DNA of 27,234 bases from Chara braunii (GCA_003427395.1 BFEA01000557.1:341207-368440), one strand, 5' to 3'. Counted from the stretch's first letter, positions 1 to 9,972 are shown. Notes: a model not told the origin generated them from the sequence alone. Numbers and translations: made by a program.

Positions 1-230
1 ATGAGGTGGCGAGGAGGAGGAGGAACCCGAAGAAGAAGTGGGCTGTTGTCTTTTTCTCTCTCCTTTGTCTATTCTCCCTCTCTCCTCCTTCGTCTATGTA
101 TGATTCTCACCTCATTCTATCATCACACACATTTGCGATTGTTTGTCATTCATCAGCAGATCGATAATCATATGGACTGGTAATTTGACGAGTATCATCA
201 CGTCTGGGCTCATTGTATATCAATTTGATA
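1..230. other. No gene seen
   Basis: Purine-rich start followed by pyrimidine-rich and AT-rich DNA. The short open frame from base 1 has no recognisable protein features. I see nothing else here. Confidence 0.5.
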
Positions 231-425
231 AACTCTCATCTGCTTTAGGATAGATGTAAAAAAAAAAAAAAAAAAGATGTAAATTATAATACACAACTCT
301 TATTTGCTTTAGTTTAAATAAATGTAAATTATAGTAAATTAATTTAATTAAATAAAAATGTAATTTTTGATAAAACTCTAATGTAATCAATGCAAATTAT
401 GATAAATTCAATAAAACTCTTTTAC
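231..425. repeat. Diverged AT-rich tandem repeat with an A tract
   Basis: The motif AACTCT recurs at 231, 295, 374 and about 415. The first two are followed by a TGCTTTAG block and an ATGTAAA block, so units of roughly 40-65 bp are repeated with strong divergence. A pure A tract (about 257-275) sits inside the first unit and is flanked by AGATGTAAA on both sides (252-260 and 275-283). Confidence 0.5.
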
Positions 426-714
426 TGGCGGTGTATCTTTCCATGTTCTAGTGGAGTATTCCTTCTCGTTTTGCACAATTGGTGTGTAGCGGAGCCAGGC
501 CCCCTATGTCTGATCCCCTCTCTGTTGAGAAAGAGTATAAGAGTCTATACAGTATGTGTCTGGATCCCAATGCGTTCAGAAAAATTGACAACCATCGGCC
601 CTCAGGATGTGGTGCAGGTCTGTATCCCAATCCGACGGCTGACTTTGCTTCTCATCTATCATATGTGTCACTTTCAGATCGGTGGCTCTCCACCGCCCTT
701 ATGCACACGTGTAA
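426..714. other. No gene recognised
   Basis: Overlapping short open frames run through here on both strands and end in the poly(T) and GT repeats. None shows a domain, motif or believable start context. It reads as non-coding intergenic DNA. Confidence 0.4.
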
Positions 715-722
715 CTGTGCAT

Positions 723-723
<1 letters not shown>

Positions 724-755
<32 letters not shown>

Positions 756-792
756 ATAACACCACTTGAGCCCCATCCTTTCAGGGGGGTGT
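724..792 (-). mobile_element. Very short retro-insertion with A tail (minus strand)
   Basis: A run of about 30 T (A on the minus strand) is followed by about 40 bp of unique sequence. The block is bracketed by the same 9 bases, CTGTGCATC, at 715-723 and 793-801. A poly(A) tail plus a 9-bp target duplication is what target-primed reverse transcription leaves. The cargo is too short to assign to a family. Confidence 0.55.
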
Positions 793-814
793 CTGTGCAT
801 CGTTCCATGTGTGC

Positions 815-817
815 ATG

Positions 818-862
<45 letters not shown>
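815..862. repeat. (GT)n microsatellite
   Basis: Mostly GT dinucleotides with a few interruptions at the left end. It creates long Cys-Val and Thr-His frames that are not genes. Confidence 0.95.
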
Positions 863-865
<3 letters not shown>

Positions 866-996
866 GGGAGTCACACTCATTGCCTCTCTCTCCCATTCTC
901 CATAGTATCCAGTGGAGCCGTGGGCAGTGGGCAAAAGAAGACAAAACTCTCTTGCTTGATGATTTCGTTCATATGAATATAAAATGAAAAATTAAG

Positions 997-1090
997 GAGT
1001 GCATCTTCTCGCAGAAAGAGCTGCAATATACATTTGTTTGTATTCATAGTAACAGATGTATCATGCCATCTTCTGTGGGAAGATGCACTC
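997..1090. mobile_element. Fold-back MITE, copy 1 (94 bp)
   Basis: The two ends are perfect 12-base inverted repeats (GAGTGCATCTTC and its complement), and the arms stay about 75% complementary towards a centre near 1043. The right arm matches the left arm of the 95-bp hairpin at 10092-10186 in about 34 of 40 aligned bases, so the two are one family. No transposase and no clear target duplication are seen. It could be a fold-back MITE or a hairpin RNA precursor. Confidence 0.65.
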
Positions 1091-1408
1091 TTTTTCTTTT
1101 TCTCTCGTTTTGTGTGTTGTGTGGCGAGTCCCATTGCCCTCAGCAGGACTGGCTCCTTTTTTTGTTTTTTTTTGGCTCCTATTTTTCACCGCTAGTGGCA
1201 CAAAATTCTTAACGTAAAAAAATAAAAAATAAAAAATCTTAACGTTTTTTTTGGAGAAAGAAAGAAAAGGGAAAGGAATTATTAAGAATTAGTAATTATC
1301 AATTTATCATCAATTACGACAAGGCAAGACAGGAAGATCTCCGCTTTGTCCCAACGTCCTCTACGGCTGTGGGTTTCTCATTTCAGTTACAACTGTGGAT
1401 GGGCTTGG
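1091..1408. other. No gene seen; homopolymer-rich
   Basis: T-rich and A-rich runs with AAAAAT repeats around 1216-1240. I see no gene or structured element. Confidence 0.45.
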
Positions 1409-1687
1409 CTGCTCGACATAACATTGATGTATCTGACCCTGGTAATGGTACCGGTACATTCAAGATGTCCCATCCATCATTCCGAATGTATCTGGTCAAC
1501 TTCGTCAGTCCAGATACTGTTTGAATGTTGAGTAGTGGAGCAAAAGGCCCTGCTCTACATAACATTTCAAAATGTACCTGGAGTTGGTAATGGTTCCAGT
1601 ATATTCAAAATGTTCCATCGGTCTGTGTGTATCTGGTCAACCACTCAGTCTAGATGCCTTTTAAACGTTGAGTAGTGGAGCAAGGCC
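1409..1687. repeat. Two-copy tandem repeat, period about 141 bp
   Basis: Unit 1 (1409-1549) and unit 2 (1550-1687) both start CTGCTC(G/T)ACATAACATT. They share GGTAATGGT, ATTCAA, GTATCTGGTCAAC and TTGAGTAGTGGAGCAA in the same order. Divergence is moderate, so the duplication is old. No open frame is conserved between the units. Confidence 0.75.
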
Positions 1688-1897
1688 GGATTTCTCATTT
1701 CATTCAACCGACGGCTTCCATTCTTGTCCTCATTTGAATTTCTGTGTTGTAGTTAGCTGTCATAGGGACAAAACTGTGGATTGTTTCACAAAAAACAAAG
1801 AAGTGGATTGTGACGACTTTATCATTTGCAAATTGTGTCCTCCACGAGAGTGAAGCCTCCTCACATAATGTGTGCTATCTTTTCTTCCACATTAATA

Positions 1898-1900
<3 letters not shown>
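1688..1900. other. No gene recognised
   Basis: A short plus-strand open frame exists (to 1853) but has no recognisable features. The DNA leads into the poly(T) tract that bounds the LTR element. Confidence 0.4.

Positions 1901-1940
<40 letters not shown>
1901..1940 (-). repeat. Poly(T) tract (minus-strand A tail)
   Basis: About 40 T. On the minus strand it is an A tail lying about 120 bp beyond the last gag-like residue. It may be the tail of a separate retro-insertion or of a truncated copy of the LTR element transcript. Confidence 0.7.
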
Positions 1941-2061
1941 CCGCTTGAGGTTCAACACCTCGTTCCTCTGATGATTTTTTGGGCCACGTGCAATGAGTCC
2001 TTATTCCTATCTGCACAGTTGTGGCCAATAGTCCTTGGCCTCTACAACACCCTGGGTAAGC

Positions 2062-2965
2062 ATGTGGATCAGCATACTGTTTGATCAAGAGGTCCTCGAG
2101 TGTAGTGATAGGCGTGGCCTTCAGCCATTTGTTCAGGTCTATTCTCTTATAGCCTGATTGGACAGTTTGGGTTTCCAGAAAACCTCTCACGACGGGCTCC
2201 ACATTGGTCCCTAGGATAGACGACTGAGTGGACGGGGGTGTCCCCAATACATCAAAGTAGGATCGCATGGAGCTGATCCAAGACTCGAGGTCGTCCTTTC
2301 CGTCATACTTGGACGGAATCTGCGCCGCCTTCCTGTCGATGTTAGCAAAGTTGCCGCCTGGCCCAGGCATTGCTGGGTCCGGGCCCGGGGCTGCAACAGT
2401 TCCAGAATTCCCTGCACCACCACTTGCCGGTGCGGCAGCAGCAGCAGCAGCACCGGGGTCTGGACCTGCTGCAGATCCGGATTGGCTGTTAGCCAAACTC
2501 AAGGATGAAGAAGAAGTAGAAGAAGACACATTTAGAGGGGCAAAAACAGACTGACACGCAGCACTAGAAGCAGGGTAGGTAGATGGAAGGGTGCTTTGGG
2601 CTGGCTGCACATTAGCAAGCTGTTGCAGCTGGTCACGGTGCTGCTGCGCCATCAGGGCCATGACCTCGCGCAACTTCTTAAGCTCGTCGAATACTTTAGC
2701 GAGTTGGCCAGCGTGGACCTCAACAGGCCGAACATCCACCAAAGCCCGGAGGAGTGGAACGGTTTTCTCTTCCACCTCCTCATCGGTCAGGGCAGGCAAG
2801 GTACAAAAGATGGCTTCATGAGCCTTTACCTTCTCCTCCCTCTCCTTCTCTTTCTCTTCCTCCTCCCTCCCTCTTCAATGCTTTCTCATATAAGAACCGG
2901 CACTGCGCTTTCTCTGCCTCAGGGGCAGCGTCCATTTGCAGCTTCCAATCCGCTGCAGATGCCAT
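2062..2965 (-). pseudogene. LTR retrotransposon gag, frameshifted and 3'-truncated
   Basis: Gag is the capsid protein that packages LTR-retrotransposon RNA. Translation can begin at the ATG at 2965-2963 (MASAADWK...). The frame then breaks in a GGA/GAA-rich stretch around 2835-2885 and resumes in the frame that contains 2799. From 2799 the protein has a Glu/Leu-rich coiled-coil-like part (residues 1-70), a Ser/Ala/Gly/Pro-rich linker (80-150), then the gag core at 163-246 with KYDGKDDLESWISSMRSYF, a family hallmark. Homology stops near 2062, before any zinc knuckle, and no protease or RT follows. It belongs with the PBS and LTR at 4410-4423 on the same strand. Ty3/gypsy is more likely than copia but not proven. 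Confidence 0.7.
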
Positions 2966-4409
2966 GATGGAGGATGAGGGTGTCAATAAGTCTCTCAAGA
3001 GGGGTCCGTACTTCCTCACTTGCCTAGGACGAACACTCCTCTTCCCTCTCCTCACTCCCTCAAGAGCAACACTCAGAAGCTTCTCTCTTCTCTCTCTCTC
3101 TCTCGTTTGCGATCGTGTAGACGCAGGCATTAAAGAACCCAATGAAAGAAACAGCTTGAAATCATTCAGAAGAGAAGGTAGGACTCCTAGCCAAAGCGGC
3201 AATTCATTTGGACTGGAGAGCAGTCAAAACAACAAAAAAAAGAAAAGTTCAGAGAGATCTGATCCAGCCACACAGTGTGGACTGACTACGTATGGGGTCC
3301 TCCCAAGCCTCGCCAGCCTCAGCTCCGTGAAAACACAGCAAATCAGAATCAAGATGTACAGCGAAATGCAAGAGAGAATTGAGTGGTATATAAGGTGCGA
3401 GTCAGGCGGCCGATTGCGCGGTAAAGTCTCCGCAGCGAGTGTCCTGGTCCGAAAGAGTAAAGTCCGTATCCCAATCAGATAGAGCAAGGTAACTTACGTC
3501 AACAGATTTGGCCTGAAGGGCCCTTCTTGTTTGGGCCCGGTCCCACCGAGTCCCAAATGGTCCCAGTGGAGTCAGAACCGGGTCCCAACCAACAAGAGTT
3601 CCACTGAGACCTACTTTGTCCCTACTTGAATTGAAAAACGAAATTTTGCCCCAGAAAGAACCTGTAGACTACCGCCGTTCAGAATGAAATAAACAAAGCA
3701 CTGTGGAAAGATATCACATGGCAAACAAGATACTCCATTCATCCACTCATCAGGCGAGTAGGCAGTTCACACACCTCACACACAATCAAGACTATGGAGG
3801 ATGGAAGAAGAACCCAGAGAACCCCAACAGGCGGTCAATTCCATGCACACACACATGGGCACCCTGGTGGCACGACACTTACCTGAGTGGCCGGGGCTCT
3901 TGGGATGAGAAAAACTCACCCCCCTCTCACATAGTCCTCCTGACCCAATTAGCATCCTCTACACTAGTGTCCTATCATCTAGGAGGGTCAACATCTACCC
4001 CAAAGTACAAAGCCGGATCCCCCGTCAATGTTGAAGATCAAAGCAGCAACTTGCAGTCCGTAGGTGCAGATATGGCTGCCACCCTCAAGCTCGCCTACTT
4101 GAGGGGAGCCCTAAAGTCACTCCTCGTCTTCCCTGAAGTCTAGATTCAAGTTGTAGGTGCCCTTCACTGTCGCCTCTCTCAAATTGCATCACGAAGTCCC
4201 GCCTTGTGTCTCGCCACCACAAACATGCACTCAAGCAATCTGGCCGGGCCTAGTGTCGACCCTACACGGCCCTGCCAGGTGCGAGCAGCTTCCCTTTACC
4301 ACACTGCCCCACTTAACCCTAACTTCCAGCCCTAAACCTAAGTGGTAGCCCTTACCACTAGGGTTAGGGTTATGGCAGCAAAGTCAACTCTCGCCAACAA
4401 GTAGAATCC
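2966..4409 (-). mobile_element. Leader of the LTR element, about 1.4 kb
   Basis: This lies between the PBS and the gag start on the minus strand and is unusually long for a leader, so it may contain insertions. It holds CT-rich tracts (3080-3105), a stretch rich in GGTCCCA-like repeats (3530-3600) and short CCCTAA/AGGGTT motifs around 4313-4372. A 146-codon plus-strand frame (3703-4143) has no recognisable features and is probably chance. Confidence 0.4.
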
Positions 4410-4421
4410 GCTCTGATACCA
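4410..4421 (-). promoter_or_regulatory. Primer binding site (initiator tRNA-Met type)
   Basis: On the minus strand this reads TGGTATCAGAGC, the classic plant LTR-retrotransposon primer binding site complementary to the 3' end of initiator tRNA-Met. One base separates it from a putative LTR end (TG on the plus strand at 4423-4424, CA on the minus). It fixes the orientation of the element. Confidence 0.85.
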
Positions 4422-4422
4422 A

Positions 4423-5815
4423 TGATACGATCCTGGCCACTTTTGAAGTCCACAATCATCAGAAAGTACAAGAAATGAATGAACTTGAGCCCAATGCCGT
4501 CCAATTGCAAAAGAAATGAAAGAACTTGAGAGGAGAGAGAGGGAAAGAAGAAGAAGAAGAATTAAGAAAGAAGAAAGAGATGATGTACTCCAACATAGAC
4601 CAAAGACAAAGCTCTTCTTCTTCGCTCGACAACCTCCTCCCCTTTATCTCCTCCTCTCTTATTCAAACAATAAATAAACAATAATAATGTTGAACAGCTG
4701 AACCAGAATCAATGTCCGAATCCCACTTCTACTGCAGGCACAAGATGAGGTCCACCACAGCCATGGTAGCCCTTCTTCTTCCTCCACATACAGGCCGAGG
4801 CTATGGCGGACTATGGAGGCTTCAGCCTCCTGCACAAAGACAACCCAAAGCAGCTACACCGCTGCTCTACTTCAAGGTCATCACCCAGCAGCTATGCCGC
4901 TGCCCACTCAACCGCCATGCCTGACTCTGTCCGAGCTTCCTTGATGCGGCATTACCCCCACTGGGGCCTTCCTGATGCAGCGCCTAGCAAGGAGATGAAG
5001 CTGGTGTCTACCATAGCCAGTAAGTACCTCGCCACTCTCCTCCTTGGTCCGCTTCTCCCTCCTCCTCCTACCGGCAGAGCTCCACCATAGGCAAGGTGGA
5101 AGCTCCCGGCTTCTTCCTCCCAGCAGTGCTGTAGTGCCCAGCGCTCCACCACCTAGCGCTCCAGCAGCGTGACACCCAACTCGCACACTGAAGAATGAGG
5201 CCGGGCTCTTTGCCCTGCCTCTTGATATAGCGGCCTACTTGCCTCCTGGGCGGTGACTTCCAGGCCGCTCGGCCTCTCCAAGCAACCGGTACCTCCTCCG
5301 TTTCGGAGGGAAACATCATTGCAGACCCTGATATTACTCGTACAGGCTCTAGACTCAGACTGGTTGGACTGGTACCGGCCTAGACCTACCCTACCGCTAC
5401 TGGACTCTAAAAATGCCAACTTTGTCTTTTTCTGCTCGGCCTCCAGTACCCCCCTCACGCCAACTGCAGTGGGGTGAGGTATCGGCCTACCGGCCTACTT
5501 GAGTGTTTTTCCGCTACCCCAAGGGCCTCAGGGCCGCTAGCTTCGCCACTTGAGTGTTTTCCCTGCTACAACCCTCAATGCCACGGCCACAGGTAAGTAC
5601 CGGCCCTACGGGCCTACCAAACAAGCAAGTACCCTTGCGGGTCCCACACACACTCATACCAACAAGCACTCAGGCAGGCATGCAGGTCACAAGCACGAAC
5701 ACACAGACAGACTTAGAAACACAGCAGAATGCGGGAATCTCAGCAAGGCATCCATTCCATCGGCAGAACTTCAGAAATCAGCAGTGTTCTCAGTCTGTGT
5801 TTTGACGGGTCATTA
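4423..5815 (-). mobile_element. 5' LTR region (outer boundary uncertain)
   Basis: The inner end next to the PBS is clear. The outer end is not, because the partner LTR is absent from the window. 5815 is only an upper limit, set by the A-rich tract and U6 copy beyond it. The interior has GA/AAG repeats (4528-4575), CT-rich segments and, from about 5340 to 5640, repeated GGCCTAC/TACCGG phrases. I recognise no protein. Confidence 0.4.
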
Positions 5816-5848
5816 CCAAAAAAAAAAAGAAAAAAAAAAAAAGAAAAA

Positions 5849-5936
5849 AAATTGGAACGATAGTAACGATACAGAGAAAGAAGATTAGCATGGCCCGTGC
5901 AAGGATGACACGCATGAATCGGGACACGGTCCAAAT
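5849..5936 (+). pseudogene. U6 spliceosomal snRNA pseudogene
   Basis: The sequence follows U6 snRNA from its ATTGGAACGATACAGAG segment through AGATTAGCATGG, GCAAGGATGACACGCAT and GGTCCAAAT. The 5' stem-loop is missing, a roughly 9-base partial duplication interrupts AACGATACAGAG, extra bases follow the ACAGAGA box, and two bases are lost before CAAGG. A run of 16-18 A follows and an A-rich tract precedes it. With no 5' hairpin and no visible USE/TATA promoter, it is best read as a retro-copied pseudogene rather than a working U6 gene. Confidence 0.85.
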
Positions 5937-5956
5937 AACGAAAAAAAAAAAAAAAA

Positions 5957-6509
5957 CTTTTAATTAAAAAAAAAGGAAAGTAGGTTGGAGGCAGGCAGGA
6001 GGACAGTGGAAGACGGTAATTACCCTAGACTTGCGGGTGGAGCAGGAACCGTACTGACTGACGCTCCACAGAATGGATATGGACTACTATCGAGCCAGGT
6101 TCTTTTTCTTTTTTTTTTAAAATGGAATTTCCGGATTGACTGAAAACTGGGCCCAGTTCGAGGTACGGAATACTGAAATGTTTTCTTTCTAGTGCTGTAA
6201 TTTCAGCAAAATCAGTCAGAACGGAAATTTGACTCCGGTGAGGAACTTCAGTCAGGATCCTGGGATTGCTTGCTTGCTGCACATCACACAGATTCACGAC
6301 CAGGGGGGAGGAACCAGTCATGAACAGTGACAGCCACGTCACTTACACTGAACTGGAGGCCTTCAATGATGGGGATGTTGTCCGGAGAATATTCGGTGAA
6401 TACTGATCGAAACGAACACTTTAGAACGATATAATGGACAAAGTTTGAGAAGCAGATAAATAGGCACACAAATATCGTCACATGCAGAGGAGTGGGTGAG
6501 GACCACAGC

Positions 6510-6512
<3 letters not shown>
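5957..6512. other. No gene recognised
   Basis: Mixed sequence with short open frames on the minus strand and no recognisable domain. A few splice-like sites occur (for example TTTCTTTCTAG near 6195), but no flanking coding sequence supports an exon. Confidence 0.35.

Positions 6513-6560
<48 letters not shown>
6513..6560. repeat. (GT)n microsatellite
   Basis: About 24 GT units, nearly uninterrupted. Confidence 0.95.
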
Positions 6561-7329
6561 GTCGTGTTCACGATAAACAAATCTACAAAAAAGGGAACGA
6601 CGGTGCCAGAGTGTTTCGTCGAACTTTCACCAACTCATCAGGGAGGAGGTTGAACCCCGACAGACGGTTTGCTCAGGATGCATTTGAGATGATTTGACTG
6701 ATGGATAAGGACTCGCCACGTCGCCCAGAAGTGGTGTTATCTGAGAGAGAAGTGGTCAGTTTACTCACACGGACCCTTCAATCCTAGCAGACTGGTTGTG
6801 TAAACATAGCCTATGCATGTGAGAGGAGGCAGAAGGAGGGAAGCCATAGCTGTGGTGGACTTGTTGTTGTTATTGTTGTGAGTCAGCAGTAAGAGGGAAC
6901 TTCGGATATTGATTCTGGTTCATCCACTCATTGTTATTATTATTATTGGGAGAAGAATAAGATTGGCGAAGTGAAGGAGGAGGAGGAAGGTGGAGAGAGA
7001 AGGGGGAATTGCCATTGGCCTTGCTGGTGTACATCTTCTTCTTCTTCTTCTTCTTCTTCTTCTTCTTTCTCTCTCCTCTGGTCTCTATCTCTTTGCAAGT
7101 ACTTTCATTTCTTTCGCAATTGGGTGGCATTGTCTTTCATTGTGAATTTGCACTTTGGGAATGACCAGGATCGTAACAATGTATAATAATGCTCAGCTTC
7201 AGGACTGCTCTGGAAGGTGTCCCGCCAGTCGTGGGATTGCAGGCTGCTTCGGCAGGGTGCCATCCAAGGCAGGGTTCCAGGGAACCAAGGCTCATCTCTG
7301 TCTCTTTGACATCTTCTTGGATATGCTTT
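6561..7329. other. No gene recognised; contains a (CTT)n repeat
   Basis: A pure CTT run lies at about 7031-7064, with ATT and GGA repeats near 6931-6990. A degenerate hammerhead-like core on the minus strand (6641-6613) lacks a cleavage triplet and stem I and is not called. No coding exon is supported. Confidence 0.4.
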
Positions 7330-7694
7330 TCTGTTTTTCGAAACCTTCCCGAGTTTTTGTGAAGAAACAAATAACCCGTATCATTAGCTTGGAAGGCTAA
7401 GGGTTATAGTCGATTTTTAAAAAAAAACTTCATTGGACAAATGGAATTGAATAGAGGCAAAAGTTCAAAACTGGAAAGTATCAAAAAAAAAAAATAATAA
7501 TCATAAAAAAAAAAAATCTGTTTTTCGAAACCTTCCCCAGTTTTTGCGAAGAAACAAATAACCCGTACCATTAGCTTGGAAGGCTAAGGGTTATAGTCGA
7601 TTTGAAAAAAAAACTTCATCGGACAAATGGAATTGAATAGAGCCAAGAGTTCGAAACTGGAAAGTATCAAAAAATAATAATAATAAAAAAAAGA
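7330..7694. repeat. Two-copy tandem repeat, period 187 bp, with a conserved hairpin
   Basis: Unit 1 (7330-7516) and unit 2 (7517-7694) are more than 90% identical outside their A-rich ends. Both start TCTGTTTTTCGAAACCTTCCC and end in A/AAT runs. Each contains ATAACCC...TTAGC...GCTAAGGGTTAT (7371-7407 and 7558-7594), which folds as a 7-bp outer and a 5-bp inner stem. There is no coding potential. Confidence 0.85.
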
Positions 7695-8474
7695 GTGTAA
7701 ACTTTAAAGAAGACACTCAAAATTCTAAGCGCAGTGGAAGCAGAGGCTAGGTTTCTTTATAAAAGTTATGTTCTTAAAAACAAAAAAGAAAGAGAGGCTA
7801 GAGGTAGCTGGGCAATACTTCTGCCATCTTCGCCTGAATTGTGATTGTCGTTGTCGATGTATCTGGACTGGCAGTTGCTCCAAGTACAGCTGTAATGACC
7901 GGGCGTTCTATATGGGTGACGATGGTAGTGCGAGTCCGCCCTTGATACTTGATATGCTTCTGTGCTTTGCTTAGAATCAGAGAAAATGCAGTCTGCACCT
8001 AAAAGGTAAATACTAAATAATCTATATATTATTAATTTATTATATTATAATATAATTAATTATGAATTTGTAAATTTAGAATTATTAAATATCGGTAAAC
8101 GAACTTGGAGTTACATGCACGTTGATGTTTGGTAGTTTTGTTTTTACTTTTATTTATTTTGTCAAAAAAAACAAAAAGAGTAATAGATTATTAACTACTG
8201 TTGTCAGAAAAGAGTTAAAATTTAAAAACTTGTTTATTTTCTTTCTGAAGCATTTCAGCGGATTTTGAAAGGAAGAGAGAGGTACCTCGTTTCTGTAGAA
8301 CGTTTTCTTTTCCCCATTTCTGTGGAGTCTCAACCGATATAACTACTGTCTTCCCCCAGAGACAACGCACCCTTATAGTGAATGCATACATGTTAATTTC
8401 CTGGTCAGAAACAGTCATGATGACATGCCTTGTCTTCGGGGAAGATGGTAGTCGGGGACATCCCACCGCTTGCG
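7695..8474. other. No gene recognised
   Basis: AT-rich around 8008-8100 (TATTATAA-type runs). A segment near 7978-8006 has a splice-acceptor-like end and a GTAAAT donor-like end but is only about 30 bp, so it is not called. Upstream proline dehydrogenase exons could lie here or further left, but I could not recognise any. Confidence 0.35.
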
Positions 8475-8502
8475 CACACACACAAACACACACACACACT
8501 CA

Positions 8503-8548
<46 letters not shown>
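8475..8548. repeat. (CA)n-(GA)n compound microsatellite
   Basis: CA units to about 8503, then about 21 GA units to 8548. Confidence 0.95.
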
Positions 8549-8550
<2 letters not shown>

Positions 8551-8685
8551 GGGATGTCGTGGTGCATGTGGTGGTGGTGGTTCTTGCTCTCTGATGCAGA
8601 CATGTGCTGAGGATCATCAGCAAGTCTAGCGAGGTAACGGGAATGGATTGTGGATGTTGTGTTTGTCCACGTTCGATTGCAACAG

Positions 8686-9605
8686 GTGTCAGCGCTGTGT
8701 CCTCTACCAGTGTTGGAGCATGTCAGCAGACTGCTGCGGTGGCAGCATCTGCAGAAGACGTCAGTGAGTTTGCCGTGGCTGGAGCCGTCTCTTCCTATTC
8801 TTGCACCAGAGAGTCCCGTTCACAATTCCCGAGAGCCACAGCCGTTAAGTGGAGAGGAGGAAGCAGATCTGCAGAAATGCATGGACCGCATGCGGAGCAT
8901 TTGTCGTGCGTGCGCTTCTCAAGGCAATGGAGCTGGCTTGCCCTTGCTCATAGATGCAGAGTACCTGTCCATTCAGCCAGCAATCGACTACATCGCCTCA
9001 GTGTGTATGAGAGAGTTCAACAAGTCGAAACCCGGAAGCAGCGGCACCTGGCGAGGAGCGGACCCTCCTCTTGTCCACACAACGGTTCAGGCTTACCTCC
9101 GTGATGCTACCGCTCGGCTCCGCTGCGCTCTCGAAGGAGCGGAGAAAGCGGGAATGAGGTATGGTGTAAAACTCGTACGGGGCGCATATATGAGCAAAGA
9201 GAATGCACTTGCGCAATTGGCCGGCGTTCCTTCGCCAATACATCCCTCCATCGAGCGAACGCATGAAGTTTACGACACCTGTGCGGGGATGGTGATCGAC
9301 TGTGTCGTGAACACGCACAGCGGCGGTCCCGCTCTCCTTCTTGCTACCCACAATGCGACGTCTGCGGCGAAGGCGGCTGAGAGAGCCAAGGACCGACTCT
9401 TGCCTACAGGAGACGTCAGAGTGCAGTTTGCGCAGCTCAAGGGCATGGCCGACCGGTTGTCGTTTGCCTTGGCCAAGGGAGGACACTCAGTCACCAAGTA
9501 CGTGCCGTTTGGAAAAATTGAGGAGGTCTTGCCCTACCTTGTGAGAAGAGCAGAGGAGAACAAAGGAATTGTGGGCAATACTTCCGATGAGAGAGCGGCG
9601 CTCTG
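8686..9605 (+). CDS. Proline dehydrogenase, penultimate visible exon
   Basis: This is the catalytic part of mitochondrial FAD-dependent proline dehydrogenase, which oxidises proline to pyrroline-5-carboxylate and passes electrons to the respiratory chain. The exon begins after the acceptor TTGCAACAG (8685) in phase 0 and ends at the donor CTCTG/GTAAGT, giving 306 codons plus 2 bases. Visible family motifs are SALCPLPVL (residues 2-10), LPLLIDAE (85-92), QAYLRDA (135-141), VKLVRGAYM (161-169), LLATHN (218-223), QFAQLKGMAD (247-256) and LPYLVRRAEEN (282-292). The paired Arg of the last motif corresponds to the substrate-carboxylate-binding pair of PutA/PRODH. The frame is intact with no lesions. 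The N-terminal exons and transit peptide were not found in the window. A (CT)35 tract begins 11 bp past the donor. Confidence 0.93.
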
Positions 9606-9613
9606 GTAAGTTG

Positions 9614-9616
<3 letters not shown>

Positions 9617-9686
<70 letters not shown>
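9617..9686. repeat. (CT)n microsatellite at the intron start
   Basis: About 35 CT units just inside the proline dehydrogenase intron. It resembles a long polypyrimidine tract, but at the donor side of the intron. Confidence 0.97.
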
Positions 9687-9690
<4 letters not shown>

Positions 9691-9852
9691 GCAAGTTTTT
9701 TTCTTTCTTCTTTCAAGATTCTTTGCCCTTTCAAAGCTTCCTCTTCCTTTCCCTTTTTTTTCTTCTTTAATTCAGAGCGACGGCCTTGAGATATCGTCAT
9801 CGAACCGACCGGCCCTGCGTATGCAGAATTGTAGTAGTTTACTCATCTGCTA

Positions 9853-9930
9853 GGCCAGGTGGTTAAGTTTGAACTCAGGTATGTATTTCAAGTTCTCAAC
9901 AGCTCAAGGGTGTGCCAACTGAGCTAGGCC
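9853..9930 (-). mobile_element. tRNA-like SINE head (minus strand)
   Basis: On the minus strand the 78 bases start GGCCTAGCTCAGTTGGCAC (A-box-like), contain GAGTTCAAACTT (B-box-like), and end in GGCC that can pair with the start. This is the layout of a tRNA-derived SINE promoter. The body is not delimited. Confidence 0.45.
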
Positions 9931-9970
9931 AGTTGGGTAACTTGCGCATGTTGCATGCATGGAGCAAGGG

Positions 9971-9972
<2 letters not shown>

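Noticed and set aside
390-944. Overlapping Cys-Val and Thr-His rich frames
   Set aside because: They are translations of the GT/CA microsatellite. The same applies to the frames at 8378-8629, 13524-13790, 18524-19052, 24471-24893 and 26670-27101.
3703-4143. 146-codon plus-strand frame
   Set aside because: It lies in the leader of a minus-strand LTR element, has no recognisable motif and no codon signal I can defend.
4313-4372. Telomere-like CCCTAA / AGGGTT motifs
   Set aside because: Only a few degenerate units in opposite directions, not a tandem array.
6613-6641. Third hammerhead-like core on the minus strand (CTGATGA, weak stem II, GAAAC)
   Set aside because: No usable cleavage triplet after the short stem III position, no stem I complement, and no loop II partner downstream. 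At most it is a decayed copy.
7978-8006. Possible 30-bp micro-exon
   Set aside because: Splice-like ends alone are common in AT-rich DNA. No protein match or phase partner supports it.
8998-9497. Minus-strand open frames opposite proline dehydrogenase
   Set aside because: Shadows of the real coding strand. They carry no domain, and the plus strand holds all conserved motifs.
9491-9853. Arg-Glu and Leu-Ser repeat proteins
   Set aside because: Translations of the (CT)n tract in the proline dehydrogenase intron.
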